DNA of 64,000 bases from Macrocybe gigantea. Its lineage: Eukaryota > Basidiomycota > Agaricomycetes > Agaricales > Callistosporiaceae. Positions 1 to 10,434 of this stretch are shown here, piece by piece. The stretch lies in the NCBI GenBank assembly GCA_011319805.1, contig SJRY01000161.1:1-64000 (forward strand), in the 5' to 3' direction. Made by a program: the position numbers and the translations under genes. Numbering within the stretch: position 1 is the stretch's first letter; each line of letters begins with the position of its first letter. The notes under the pieces were generated by a model, which did no database searches, had not been told where the DNA came from, and was given only the letters and a program-made list of their open reading frames with translations.

Positions 1-299
1 GCGCACCTGGTCACATCATATAAATAAACAAAATCGAAGAGGAAGTGTTCATGGTGTTGAAACCACTCTGAAATTGCGTCTGAGGTCGTGTTGGACGACC
101 ACTAGACTCGTACAGTAAAGCTGAAATGGGGAAATGGAAATATCACAGGCGAAAGATATAAGGATGAAAGATAATTTGAAATGGACGTATCGGGAGCGGA
201 ATTAGAGACGGGATTGGGAGCAGGAACCTGGGCATAGTAACGAGGCGAAGGTCCAAATTGTCTTGAGTTTTGTCCGAGGAAACAACGAAAGCGTAATCG

Positions 300-688
300 C
301 CGTCAGCTAACGTGTCCTCTATCTGCGAAAAAAATCCACTGCAGCCGTCTTCTTCCTGGCATCATATATTTCGGTTTGCCACGGGGCTGAGTCGGGATCG
401 TAGTACGTCTGTTGGTGTTGGGATCGTGTATTGTGATGGTTTGATCCTCGTTCCGGTAGTTCTTGACGAGAGATTCTGTTAAGACGTCAAAGGGCGACCG
501 AGGAGGATATCATAGGCGGGGTTAGGTAATACATGGATTTGGGCGTAGAGGGTGATTTCGTTGATAGTAACCGGGATGTTTCGGGATAATCCAAGCGATT
601 TGTCGATTTCGCCATTGGCTGACTGCATATCGAGGCGGACGGTAGGGTCATAGGCGATCCCGAGCTTGTGACATACTGCATCAGACAT
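300..688 (-). pseudogene. Ty3/Gypsy retropepsin (protease) region, frameshifted
   Basis: The minus strand from 688 to 479 reads as the C-terminal half of an LTR-retrotransposon aspartic protease, ending in the family-typical segment NPAYDILLGRPL. A stop follows, but one base out of phase the reading continues with a tail (EDQTITIHDPNTNRRTTIP) typical of fungal Gypsy polyproteins, down to about 300. The break sits in the CCC at about 488-492, where one base appears to be missing. The active-site D-S/T-G triad would lie upstream near 690-750, where the sequence GSGSQIIAMSD can be read in an adjacent frame. It belongs with the gag remnant that precedes it. Bases 1-299 show no further recognisable pol sequence. 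The protease assignment is good; activity is very unlikely. Confidence 0.7.
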
Positions 689-1248
689 GGCTATAATTTG
701 GGATCCGGGATCAACGACACATTACTATCATGTCTTGATGATCGATGAGACATGTGATAAGCGAAGGGCATGACTCTCTTTGGCTACGATGAGGCGTTCG
801 GGATCGATCTGGTCACGGCTCATGCTCGAAATGTAGGTTGAAATCGGGTCTTCGATGATGGTAGCGCCCCTCGGTGGCGCGGCTTGTCCATATGTAGCGG
901 CGTTGGAATCTGCGATGCCGAAAGGGAGTTCGTTAAGGTTGATTGATTTCGACGGGTGGTATCTTCGTCGGGGATTTCCTCGATGGTAGCTCGAAACACA
1001 GGTTCGGGAATGCTGCACTCCTGGGACATGACTGCGATGGGGTTGGTCTCGTTAGCTACCCGTTTTGGAGTGACAAGCTCGCGCATCTTCGATCTGATTT
1101 CGGGGAAAGGGAAAGGAGGGCCTCGTTGGAGATTTGAGTGGTGCCTTTCAAAACGGTTTCGAAGACTTCATCTGCATGCTTCTTATCGACACGGGGAAAA
1201 CGTTCTTGTAGGCGGGTTGTCTTGAGGGGTCCTTGTTAGTTGGTTTGG

Positions 1249-3150
1249 CTACTGGGGCGGGAGCTGCAAAGTTTCGAGTGGTGGGAGGAGCGTAACGAAC
1301 TTCAGGAACATCGCGGAAGGGATGGATGGGTCCTCATGACGGATGGTTTCGGCCTGGGTATTCTCGGGAAGAGTCTGCGACGAAGGAGCTGGGGATACTT
1401 CCTTTTCTTTACCTTTTGATGCCGAAGTACTGGCCTCGGGATTCGGCGGCTGACCTGGGGATGGTTCTGGATTTCGAGGTGAAGAAGCAACTACAGGAGT
1501 TTCGGGATTGACTCGGCGGTTTGCGCGAGGCGGACCTCTGCGGGTGATTTCGACATGATCCATAACGGTGCGGCGGTTGGCGAGGACTTGGGCTTCGAGA
1601 TTTAGCTGACGGATACGTTCTTGGATATCAGACAGGCGGTCGTTGACCTGGGTACTGGCAGCGGGATTTACGGCATAAGCATAGGTGGAGTCGCTCGGGA
1701 CTATGGGATTCTCTGTAGGATTATAAGTTGCGACGGAAAGGAGCATTTGGCCGGTGGTGTCTGCATTGGAGGTAATGATTCCGCGTGGTCGCTCGTTAGG
1801 ATACTGCCTATAATATTCGTTGACACGTTCCTGCATAGTGGCACCTCGAATAGCTCTCGGAATTTCGGCCTGTGTCGGGAGTGTGATTCGTCCATTGAAA
1901 TCACGGCGGATAAGGCCTTCACGAATATAATTCTGGCCGTCTCGCAGTCCCTAATCCGACAATCGGGTTTACCACAGAAATGACAACCCTCGGGACGGTT
2001 TCCGGGAGCATGGGGTCGGAAGCCTCCAGTATTGGCTTGTGCCTGCATAAACTTGACGAGAACGTCGCTGATCCCGGTTGTGATGTTTTGAGTCATGCTC
2101 GCAAGGATGGTGTTAAGGTCCTCCTGTTTTACAGGGGCTTCGGGGGCGGCTGAAGTACTTCGGGTTGCGGGGGCTATGGACTGGTAATGGACCGACAAAG
2201 CTCCGGGCTGTTCTTCTCGTTTAAAAACGTAGGCTGCGGCATCTTGTATATCGACAAGCGAGTGGGTAAAATAGGGATCGTAATCCGGGAACTTGACTTC
2301 GAGGCGATCTCGGACTTTGGCTTGTAAATCCGTGGGGAACGCGCGTTCGTAGGCCCTAGCTTGCTCTTTGGCCGACATCTCTTCTTTGTCAACTAGATAC
2401 TTCGTGATAGTATAAAATTTGTGGTAATATTCCGCGAGCTGCTCGTGGGTCCTGATGCCGAGGCGACTGGTTTCGCCAATGAGCCGGTCTAAATCGCCCA
2501 TGTTATAGCGATGTTTGTCTTCAGCTCCGGGTAGAGACGCTGAATGGCATCTCGGAAGTCAGCATAAGGGCGACCTTGGAACTCCGGGAGGCTTTCCCAA
2601 AGCTCGGAGGTCGCAAAATCGGGATAACGAATGGCATACTCCTTCTTCTGCGCGTCACCCGTGACTCCGGCATCACTGAAGAGGTGGTCGAGTTCTCTGA
2701 AGTATCGGGAGAGCTCACGGGGCTGCGCGGGATCGAAACGTGGAGCTGTGGAGTGGCCACGAGCTGGCATAGTTACTAGCCATGCGGGAGCGGGGTCACC
2801 GACACCAGCGCCAGACGCGGGATTGTTGGTTTCATTGTTAGACATGCCGGATAACAGATTTCGAACTGATTGTCGGAGATCACGGAGTTGTTGGATATTT
2901 CGGAAAGGGGTTCTTTCAGGAGGGGACTGTGATGGAGTTGGATTGATAAGGATGGGACTTGAGTCTAGTGTCGAAAGCGGGTCTGAAAGGAGTTCTAGAT
3001 CAGAATCCGTTTCTTGTTTGACTGAGGCTGGGGATAAGGGTTCGGGAGATGAGGGTAGCGAGTCGGGAAGAGAGATAAGGAGTTCAGGAGAGGGCGCTCG
3101 GGAGCGCGGAACAGGTGATCGACGAAGATTTCAGGGACCTGGGGTTTGTC
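1249..3150 (-). pseudogene. Ty3/Gypsy Gag polyprotein remnant
   Basis: Read on the minus strand, this is a fungal Gypsy-type Gag. A Ser/Pro/Glu-rich N-terminal stretch (about 3130-2850) runs without a stop into a segment beginning MSNNETNNPASG, then a capsid-like domain (about 2760-2200) and a zinc knuckle CHFCGKPDCRIRDC near 1925-1985, the nucleocapsid signature. A Pro/Ser-rich linker follows (1249-1836), leading to the protease remnant. The frame breaks at about 2495-2525 and again near 1840. The first break is explained by one base missing from a CCC run. No reverse transcriptase or integrase follows before the window edge, so this is a partial copy or the window cuts it. No LTR pair could be found by eye for it. 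Confidence 0.75.
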
Positions 3151-4389
3151 TCCTGCGAGTGGCTGCCTTGGCGCGGGAGGTAACAGTGGACGAGGTAGAA
3201 GATTGGCGGTTGGGGTTACTTGAAATCTTGAACTAGCCCCTCGCGGTGGGCTCCAAAATGATAACTATCGGGAAGCACTAACCTACAAACCAACAAGGTG
3301 GAATGAAGGAAGCGTCAGTCCCTATCCGAGGCTGTATAAACTACGAGCTGTTCAAGTCACAGAGTAACCCGAGGGACTGTAGCTTGAAAGGGGGGGGGAA
3401 TGGAACGAAGTGAATATGGATGGTTTCGAGCGGATTTCGGGGTTTTCGAAACAATGCGGCTAGACTTAGCTGAATTCCCGTGCGATATCGAGGGCTTTGG
3501 TGAGGGTTTCGGAAGGGTTTCGACGATAGTGACTTCCACGCGAAGCCAGGGACACTGATTTCGAGACTGAGTACTGTGGCTCCACGCGAGCGCGACACTT
3601 TGAGATCGGATAACACAAGGACTCCACACGAGTCGTAGACTTGCGAGACTGCTGAAGGATTGAGACGGTAACTTTTTTCTATGTTGGTACAAATGCCAAG
3701 TACATGGGTTTTTATAGATGAGAAGATTTCGAGTATCGGAATAACCGGCAAAGTCGAAACCGAATGAGAGAACGTATCGTATGATTTCGAAAGGGTCGTT
3801 TAGTGGCTGAAACATCGGGGAGATGTAAGTCCGTTCGAAATCTGAACATAAAAGGCGAAACAGTAGGTAAAAGAACATCCCGAAACCGGTGCCACGCGTC
3901 GTAGAATGGAACGTGAAAATAATCTAAGGAACGTAGAATGTATCAGTGAAATATGAGTCATGAATTTCGAAATGAGAGTGGATGAAACGGTAGCGCGCTC
4001 GAAATCCCTTGTTTCGAATGTACTGCGGCAAGGCAGTGCCGGGAACGCGGGAAGGCTTGAGGCGGTGCGGTATCGAAAATGGTAGTAGTCTTGCCATATC
4101 AGGATCTGGAATTGGGGAGGCATATAGGAATAAGACTGCCTGACCAGATTGGGCGGTATAGGAAGCGCAGAAGGTCCGGAATGTACGGGTGCGATGCGTT
4201 TGGCGAAGTGTCCGGGACCTGGAATGGAAGCCTCACGGAGTTGTCGACATCCCGAGTACTCGAACGAGAAGTCAGCGGCTGGGCTGCGGTATCATGCTGA
4301 GGGGGCTGAGTAGTGGTATGATTTCGAATGCGGGGGCGGGATTACCAAATTAGGACTTATCGGCGGTCAGCGGCGCGGAGCGCTCATCA
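3151..4389. other. No gene recognised; upstream flank of the Gypsy gag
   Basis: This stretch has only short open frames with no recognisable domain and is rich in the motif TTTCGA/TCGAAA. It may contain the 5' LTR and leader of the Gypsy remnant, but the other LTR is not visible in the window, so no boundary can be given. Confidence 0.4.
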
Positions 4390-4466
4390 ACGAGTTCCTC
4401 TGTTCCAAAGTCTCTTGGTTCTTCTTGGAGTTAGACGAGTTCCTCTGTTCCAAAGCCTCTTGGTTC
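4390..4466. repeat. 45-bp tandem duplication, 1.7 copies
   Basis: A unit starting ACGAGTTCCTCTGTTCCAAA begins at 4390 and again at 4435, with one mismatch over the 32 bases the second copy shares. The period is 45 bp, a multiple of three. It lies just before the importin fragment and has no obvious role. Confidence 0.8.
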
Positions 4467-4584
4467 GACTCGAGTTTGAACCCTATTGCCATGCTCGCCT
4501 TGATCGCGACAGCCAGCGCCAAGGCTGATACATCCGTTTATGGTACGTGCATGGACGCTCATCGTCACCTCCCGAAGTTCACTT

Positions 4585-4845
4585 TTTCTCAAAGATGAGG
4601 AAGACAAGGTCGAGGAGTATGAGGGATGGGAGACGATCGTCATGGACGAACAGTGCCTTGGTATTCGCACGTCGGCCATCGAGGAAAAATGTCAAGCATC
4701 TGAAGCACTGGTCATTTACTGCTGTACACTTGGACTGCAGTTTGCACCTTGTCTTGCCAGACCCTTGAGATTACGCTGCCGTCACACTGGTTCTATTTCC
4801 ATGACGGCGTCCGGGAAGCGTGTGCCATATATGTCAATCATTGTC
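4585..4845 (+). pseudogene. Importin beta-3 (Kap121/IPO5-like) gene fragment
   Basis: The plus strand from about 4590 reads as an internal piece of an importin beta-3 family karyopherin, a nuclear import receptor built of HEAT repeats. Diagnostic residues are an acidic stretch, GWETIVMDEQ, then LGIRTSAIEEKCQA and LVIYCCTLG. The reading continues, one frame over after about 4745, with a segment ending FYFHDGVREACA. About 85 residues of an approximately 1,100-residue protein are present. There is no start, no stop and no flanking karyopherin sequence, and the piece sits between retroelement fragments on the opposite strand, so it is a displaced fragment rather than a gene. Identification rests on remembered family motifs and is fairly firm. 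Confidence 0.7.
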
Positions 4846-4984
4846 TCTAGCATCACATTTGGCCTCGCCGCAACTGTCTTCTCTAGATCTCTCGTCTCTC
4901 GCTACCTCGCCATCCAAACAGTTGGCATCCCTGAAACCGAACCGGATCCTTTCACAGTGCACCATGTCTTGACAGTTTGTCAAT

Positions 4985-5125
4985 CTCCTGATCCCCTAGC
5001 GCGCGATAGTCCCGTATGGGGCGAAGGGTGCCATCCTTCTTCTTGATGAAGAAGAACGGTGCGGCCATCGGGGACTTCGAGGGGCGGATGCGACCCGTCG
5101 TGAGGTGCTCTTCGAGGAATGCGTC
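4985..5125 (-). pseudogene. Ty3/Gypsy reverse transcriptase fragment
   Basis: The minus strand here reads [20 protein letters not shown] followed by [20 protein letters not shown]. This is the N-terminal finger region of Ty3/Gypsy reverse transcriptase, just before the catalytic palm. About 50 residues survive and the YxDD motif is absent. It lies upstream of the gag remnant in element sense, so it must come from a different copy. Confidence 0.8.
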
Positions 5126-5589
5126 TAACGTCCGTTAAACCCGACGAAATTCTGTCTTGGGAGTGTGCGCTGGGAGGCAATGACTGCATCCACGACCGCT
5201 CCGTTCGCCCTTGAATGTGGTCTTCGACAGAAAATGATGCATTTGGGATGGGCCAGGTGGTGAAGAGAGGTGGAACGCACAATTGAGTGGGCTGGGGATG
5301 AACCGGAAGCAAGCAATCCCTACTTCCCTCATTCGTATGTGCGGGGCTTGCTCTCCTACCTGTACTGATGACGAACCGCCTCCGCGGGTGACGTGAATCG
5401 TCATCTGCGGACCGCGGTTTCTAGACGCTGCAAACGTGTCGGGAATGCAATACTACTGTCCCATCCGAACGACTTCGGAGGCGGAGCACCATTCCAGTGC
5501 ACTCCAGCGTATGCAGGATCTCCTGTTCTACTCGGATACATCCCTGGTACATTAGGAAGCGCCGGAAGCGTTCATAGAACGGAATGACC
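5126..5589. other. No gene recognised; retroelement debris
   Basis: Short minus-strand frames next to the RT scrap (about 5130-5316) may be further decayed Gypsy pol sequence, but no motif is clear. Nothing else is supported. Confidence 0.3.
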
Positions 5590-6160
5590 GGTCAATGAAG
5601 CGCCCGATGACTTCATCTGGACAGCCGTCCAAGTATTTGTCCGCAACTTCTTTGGCCTCTGCAAATCTGCTCTTTAGTACCTCCCTGCGCTGATATTTCA
5701 CCCAACCCCAGTACTAGCAAATGTCAGAATGGTAATTGATTATAACAAACATTGATGACACACCATTTCAATTGGATTGAGCAAACTTCGGAAGGAAGAT
5801 GCATTCATGGCCAGCCTTCTTGATGAATTGCTCAAGCATGGAGACTTGATTCCGGAAGTCATCTTGCTGACTGAGCAGCCGTGCCATGCAACAATCCCCT
5901 GATGCGTCTTCTCGGGCTTGACAGCCTGGGAATGTTGATTTCGAAGTCCTGCGATGTTTGGGACGTTTTTGAGGGCGTCCGCGGGTCATGAAGCCGAAGT
6001 AGCAGCTGGAGATAGGAATTTTGGATTTTATTTCCTGAGCTTTCTGGTATATGATCTGATGCAAAATTTTAGGAAAATACTCCGCTGGCGAAAAGCAATC
6101 GATTCCGCATTTTTTCAGATTTTCTGGTTTTTTTTTTGCGGGGTGACCAAATTTTCGGGC
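5590..6160 (-). pseudogene. DDE-superfamily transposase C-terminal fragment
   Basis: Minus-strand reading gives GDCCMARLLSQQDDF, then AGHECIFLPKF (5790-5890). After an apparent intron at about 5700-5780 comes YWGWVKYQRREV and a tail ending DEVIGRFIDRSF (about 5600-5705). These are the landmarks around the last catalytic acidic residue of a fungal DDE endonuclease (Tc1/pogo-like superfamily), in which FLPKF-H-x-x-x-NPIE normally precedes YWG. The expected HCE..NPIE segment is interrupted. The N-terminal catalytic part is missing. At its upstream edge it is fused in frame to a LINE endonuclease. Confidence 0.65.
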
Positions 6161-6164
6161 TAAA

Positions 6165-6556
6165 TTTTTTTCAAATGCAAGATATAGGAAATCGGCTCTG
6201 TAGACGTTAAAGATTAAAAAGCTCTCGGCACCTGTCGAGACTCGGACCGCCGTAATGTCGTTGGTACTGGGAATACTGATCTCAGACCACTGGTTGGTGT
6301 CGAGCCTAGAATTCACCCATATAACCGAGCGCAGGAGAGCTTTGTTCGGACCATCCAGGAAGCACGCACGGTCCGTTGGAAAGACCGGGTGGAAGCGGCT
6401 CGGGATGCATATATTATTGAAGTAAGTGACATGTGGTTCCTGTACAAGCAAAATGTCAGTGTCCTCGAGGATTGAGCTATTTATTATATCCAAGTGAGCG
6501 CCTTCTGCTTTGTTCAAGTTAATCTGAAATATACTTAACTCGTTCTCGCTACTCAT
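6165..6556 (-). pseudogene. LINE ORF2 endonuclease N-terminus, truncated
   Basis: The first ~120 residues read as the APE-type endonuclease of a LINE retrotransposon. They open with an LSIFQINLNKAEGAH-like strand, then DILLVQEPH (the catalytic QEP-type motif) and a strand ending ITAVRV. The start codon overlaps the stop of the upstream ORF1 as ATGA (6553-6556), a classic LINE arrangement for re-initiation. Similarity stops near 6170-6200 and the reading frame runs on, without a stop, into DDE transposase sequence. The rest of the endonuclease, the reverse transcriptase and the 3' end are absent. Confidence 0.75.
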
Positions 6557-7754
6557 TGGGCAGACAAATGGCTTACTCTTCCTGATGCCGATGGATTCGA
6601 ACTCCTGTTCGGTGTCGTCCGCCCAGTTGAACCCCCCGAGTTTGATGATGAACCTTGGGTCTGCCCATCCCTGGGTGCATGCCTCTGTGCGTTCCGCTCA
6701 CGGTCAGTAACGGTCTCCCTGGGGAAGTTGAGCTGAGACTGTTGAAGGTTCGCCATCGCTCGTGGCATCCGGGGTGGCTGGCTGTGGCCGAAGAAGCTGT
6801 GCTGCGCTGGAGTCGGGACTGGCCTGCGTGGCTCCGACGGGGGCTCCGATGCCCATGTATGCGGTTCATCTGTTGGGAAATAAAGGAGGCGGTTCTCCGG
6901 GTGTTTGCCGTCGTACTCCCCGCACTTCCTCTGGAATTCAGCGCAGTTTCGATCCCATGCTGCGTATTGCAGTTAGCACATTTCAGGGAGTCGGCAAAGC
7001 ACTCTGTGGCCCTGTGCCCCTTCTGTGCACAATTGGCGCAGACATCTTCTTCTTGCTGGCATTCGCGTGCAAAGTGATTCCACCCCTGACACTTCATACA
7101 TCGAATCACCTCCTTCTTGCATTTCGCGACCGTGCATCTGGTGCTGCATATGATGGCGCCATTAGTGATGAGTGAGTTCGCGGCCTTAGGACAGTTAAGA
7201 GAGAGAATGAGGTGCACGCGCCTTTGGTTGGGCGCCCTCCTGGCAATGGGCTTAATCCATCTTGCCTTGACTACCGCAGCTTCATCCAATCGGTTTGGTT
7301 CGTGGATCTCGTCAAGATCCGTCTCCGGGTTAAATGTGGTCAACACTCCGAAGACGATAACATGATATAACTTCTCTTTAAAGCGCCCCGGGATGCCCGC
7401 TTCCTCGCGGAACACCTCGCCGTTACTTTTCAACCACTCCGCCGCGTCGTCCGTAAGCGTTTCCATCAGAATCGCCGAGCTGGCGTTAATATGCTGGGCA
7501 AACCGAAACTTGTAGGAGTTGTTGCCGCTGGCTTTGACAATGGCCTCGTTGAACTTGTTGAGCATGTCCCTGGAGGACATGGTGGCTAGTGGATGCGAAC
7601 GGGCGTTCACCTCAACCATGAACTGGCGAGTTTCCGCTGCGATCCTGGCCTGCAGCTTCGGCGCTTGCGGGTCCAATGATCCCCTGAGGAGCGCGTCACG
7701 GTAGCCGGTTTGCTGGAGCGTCGATCCACGCGACATGTTGCGGATTTCATCCAC
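6553..7754 (-). pseudogene. LINE ORF1 (Gag-like, triple CCHC zinc knuckle), frameshifted
   Basis: This is a Gag-like nucleic-acid binding protein of a non-LTR retrotransposon. After an N-terminal alpha-helical region it carries CMKCQGWNHFAREC and CANCAQKGHRATEC, both CX2CX4HX4C knuckles (about 7010-7110). A third Cys cluster begins CANC and, one base out of phase, continues WDRNC. The frame switches near 6965, consistent with one missing base, and the tail then runs to 6553 as a Pro/Ser/Arg-rich region. Its stop overlaps the ORF2 start. The start at 7754 is the first in-frame ATG seen, though the protein could begin further upstream. Confidence 0.75.
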
Positions 7755-8824
7755 TTGGCTCCTTGTGCCGTCCTCGATAGCCTGCGTAACCTTGTCTTCG
7801 ACTGAAGACAGCCTGGAGTTGATCTCGGTTATCGGTATTTCCTTTTTTCAGCTTTCTTAAACACCGTGATTTACCTTTTAGTTTTATTGCCAGCACGACG
7901 ACGACTTCAAGCTACTTCACCCATGCCGCCCTCCATCCTCTTCGCCCACCCCGTTCCTCGTACTAATTCTTTTCCCCCCTCGCAGGCTGTGGCATCGGCG
8001 TCCTCCTCAAGATGATGTGGTTCCTCACCAATGTCACCTACCACCTCCATTCTTTCTCGTGCGTTTTTTTTTGCTCGCTTTTATTCAACCTATGAACACA
8101 CATTTCTAGAATTTCTCATTATGACTATTTCCCACGACTAGCAATTGGATTATTGCAAATCCCGAGACAAGCTGGAACAACTGGCACGCGAGGGCGTGTC
8201 GGTCACTCGCTGCATGTTGGAAAATCCTCCTGCTCTGTCGCGTTCGCTTCGGTCGAAGGGGTGACTTCGGGTTCAGCTGACGCGGGGAGGCCGTCGGCGA
8301 CGTCGATCTTCGCGAGCATGGACTGTACGGCTTCGCGAGTCTCTTCTACCGTTGTGGACGTACCGACTACGCCACACATGTTTTTCGTCGCAAACACCCT
8401 TTTCTTCCATGACTCCCAACTCCCTCCGAAATCCCGAGGATCGGCACAGAAGACTGGACGGTAGGGACCGGTTCCCCTTGTCGATCACTCGCGTCGTGTG
8501 GGGCAGCGACCGCGCACGTAAATAGGTGACGGCGAGCGAGGTAGAATCTCCCGAGTCATCCCCAGTTGGACAAGCCTTTCCTTTTGGACTAGGATTCTTT
8601 TAATTACTTCTTTCGTGTCTCCTGGTATAAACATCGCTTGTAACTACTCGAGGGGACAACGAATTACCATCCCACTCCTACTTGGCTCGAAAATATTTCC
8701 GCGTTCGAACTCATTGATACACGAAATCTCCCTCAGCGGACTCCCTCGCTTCGTTGTAAAGGGTTCGCTTACTTAAGCCCTTTTTCGCCTATTTCCTCTC
8801 TCCTTCTCTGAACGACCGAAATTC
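7755..8824. other. No clear gene; possible decayed Copia-flank coding sequence
   Basis: On the minus strand around 8200-8450 a natural-looking reading (FGGSWESWKKRVFATKNMCG onward) extends about 80 residues, but no family is recognised. It may be the tail of the Copia-type gag remnant that resumes beyond the inserted element. The rest, 7755-8150 and 8500-8824, is pyrimidine-rich on the plus strand with nothing supported. Confidence 0.3.
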
Positions 8825-8829
8825 TCCAC
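8825..8829. repeat. Target-site duplication, left copy (TCCAC)
   Basis: The five bases immediately outside the left LTR are TCCAC, matching the five immediately outside the right LTR at 10435-10439. A 5-bp duplication is the expected footprint of an LTR-retrotransposon integrase. Confidence 0.9.
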
Positions 8830-9085
8830 TGTTAGAATTCAAGCGCGACGCGGGAAATCAGCCAGTGGATGGCGAGTCGAACAGCAGGACAGGGGGCAGC
8901 AAAACAAATAGATTCAGTTTGGCCTCGGTGAGCTCGTGAGGCAAACGGATGGGGAGGGGCACATCAGCAGTACAACTACTTATAGATAAGAAACAGATAA
9001 GAATTTGCAAAGATGGAATAGGAACCGTTTCAAACCCATCAGTCGGACCAACGGGCGTTGCGATCGGAACACTCCATTTCCAACA
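8830..9085 (-). repeat. 3' LTR (element sense), 256 bp
   Basis: Starts TGTTAGAATTC and ends CATTTCCAACA on the plus strand, so it is bounded by TG and CA. Every base matches the LTR at 10179-10434. It contains a TATA-like box, TCTATAAGT in element sense, near 8978-8986. Confidence 0.95.
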
Positions 9086-9094
9086 CACCCCCGC
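9086..9094 (-). promoter_or_regulatory. Polypurine tract of the TR-GAG element
   Basis: On the minus strand the bases directly before the 3' LTR are GCGGGGGTG, placed where plus-strand priming needs a purine-rich primer. A second, longer G/C homopolymer (14 G on the plus strand, 9122-9135) lies a little further in. Confidence 0.6.
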
Positions 9095-9163
9095 GAGCGC
9101 AACGCCAACCATAATCAAAAAGGGGGGGGGGGGGGTCAGCACACCCCCGTAATCTTCAGCTCT

Positions 9164-10009
9164 TCAAAGCTCAAACCCACTGCCATCTGAGCTATCATCC
9201 GATTCCCAGGCAGCGGCAGCTGTGTCCGTAGTTTTCTTCTTCGTCTGTGATTTCTCCCATGCTTTGCGTTCCGGGCAGTCTGACTTGTAATGCCCGATCG
9301 CGTCACAGAAGTAGCACTTAACTTCTGATCTGGTACGGCTCCGGCCCGGGGTGGCGGTCATCGCTACGTTTTCGTCTTCTTCTTCTTCGGCTTTTACAAT
9401 CGGTGCGGCAGTCTTCTGACGGACTTCCTCATTCAGCAAGCGAGCGATAACGAGGTCGAGCGTCAAGGCATCGGGGGACATGGAATCAAAATTGATTATG
9501 ACATTGTCGTAGGAAGGGGGGAGTCCCATGGTGATAGCGAGGATCTTGTCCTGATCAGTAACGGAAATACCGGCTGCATCCATCCGGAAAGCGAGGGCTT
9601 GAACAGAGCCAATCCAGGCTTGCATTGACTGCTCCGATCCCTTCTTGGCGGTGAGAAAACGCCTGCGAAGGGACAAGCTGGTTGCAAAACCGGCAGCGCG
9701 GTGGACACGTTCAATTGTCTGCCAGATCTCCATGGGGTCGCGGGAGCTCATATGAACAAGCTGATTATCCTCGACTCGGAGGATCATCTCAGCGCGTGCC
9801 CGAGCCATGTCGTCCTCCTTTCGTGCGGCTTTCCTCTTTTGTATTTCTGCGGCAATCGCTTCTTCTGACTTCCCGGCAGTGTCAACGGTGACATCGACCA
9901 CTTTCCACAGCGAGTATCTGGTGAGGGTGGCTTCCATTCGCACGGCCCACTCTGCATAGTTCGTGTCGTTGAGGCGAGCGAAATGCGCCGTGTTTTCGGT
10001 GCTGGTCAT
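9164..10009 (-). CDS. Copia-type Gag (UBN2 domain plus CCHC zinc knuckle)
   Basis: This is an intact Gag of about 281 residues, counting from the ATG at 10009 that opens MTSTENTAHFARLNDTNY, the usual start of Copia Gag. An upstream in-frame ATG at 10126 would add 39 Pro/Ser-rich residues. Landmarks in order are the N-terminal NYAEWAVRMEATL motif, the UBN2/gag_pre helical domain with LPPSYDNVI, an acidic linker, and a single CX2CX4HX4C knuckle, CYFCDAIGHYKSDC. The C-terminus is Asp/Ser-rich and ends GFEL. The role is assembly of virus-like particles and packaging of the element's RNA; there is no enzymatic domain. The frame is undamaged, consistent with a young or selected element. The promoter is the 5' LTR at 10179-10434. 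Confidence 0.9.
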   Translation of the reverse strand: MTSTENTAHFARLNDTNYAEWAVRMEATLTRYSLWKVVDVTVDTAGKSEEAIAAEIQKRKAARKEDDMARARAEMILRVEDNQLVHMSSRDPMEIWQTIERVHRAAGFATSLSLRRRFLTAKKGSEQSMQAWIGSVQALAFRMDAAGISVTDQDKILAITMGLPPSYDNVIINFDSMSPDALTLDLVIARLLNEEVRQKTAAPIVKAEEEEDENVAMTATPGRSRTRSEVKCYFCDAIGHYKSDCPERKAWEKSQTKKKTTDTAAAAWESDDSSDGSGFEL

Positions 10010-10178
10010 CTTGGCAGGGTGGTGGATAGGTGGGGAAGGGAAAGGAGGGGGGGTCTTCTTCACGTCTTCTGTGGTATTAGAGGATACCACACCTTCTTCT
10101 GCAGCGTAGCGTGCTGCGGGCGTCAACAGGGAAGGGAAATTCTTGACTGCCTCTTCCGAAATAGGCAGGATCCGTTTG

Positions 10179-10434
10179 TGTTAGAATTCAAGCGCGACGC
10201 GGGAAATCAGCCAGTGGATGGCGAGTCGAACAGCAGGACAGGGGGCAGCAAAACAAATAGATTCAGTTTGGCCTCGGTGAGCTCGTGAGGCAAACGGATG
10301 GGGAGGGGCACATCAGCAGTACAACTACTTATAGATAAGAAACAGATAAGAATTTGCAAAGATGGAATAGGAACCGTTTCAAACCCATCAGTCGGACCAA
10401 CGGGCGTTGCGATCGGAACACTCCATTTCCAACA
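10179..10434 (-). repeat. 5' LTR (element sense), 256 bp
   Basis: Identical to 8830-9085 and bounded by TG and CA. Acting on the minus strand, it carries the TATA-like box near 10327-10335 that would drive gag. Confidence 0.95.

Larger units (their letters stand above)
8830..10434 (-). mobile_element. Complete non-autonomous LTR retrotransposon of TR-GAG type, 1,605 bp
   Basis: Two direct 256-bp LTRs (8830-9085 and 10179-10434) are identical at every base by eye, begin TG and end CA. They are flanked by the 5-bp duplication TCCAC (8825-8829 and 10435-10439). Between them is a single intact gag gene on the minus strand and no protease, integrase or reverse transcriptase. This matches the class described in plants as terminal-repeat retrotransposons with a GAG domain (TR-GAG). 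The Gag is of the Copia (UBN2) type. In element sense a purine tract GGGGG lies directly before the 3' LTR (9086-9094). The primer-binding site should start at 10178 and read leftward, but the priming tRNA was not recognised. Identical LTRs imply a very recent insertion, presumably mobilised in trans by an autonomous Copia element. It lies within an older Copia gag remnant. Confidence 0.93.

Noticed and set aside
1621..1983. Plus-strand frames in the Gypsy region
   Set aside because: Antisense to Gag; they lack any domain while the minus strand carries the zinc knuckle.
7990..8065. Possible small exon (GCGIGVLLKMMWFL) with AG and GT at its ends
   Set aside because: No partner exon or family recognised on either side; probably chance in debris.
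8153..8464. Plus-strand open frame of 103 codons
   Set aside because: The opposite strand reads more naturally and no start, domain or splice support exists on the plus strand.
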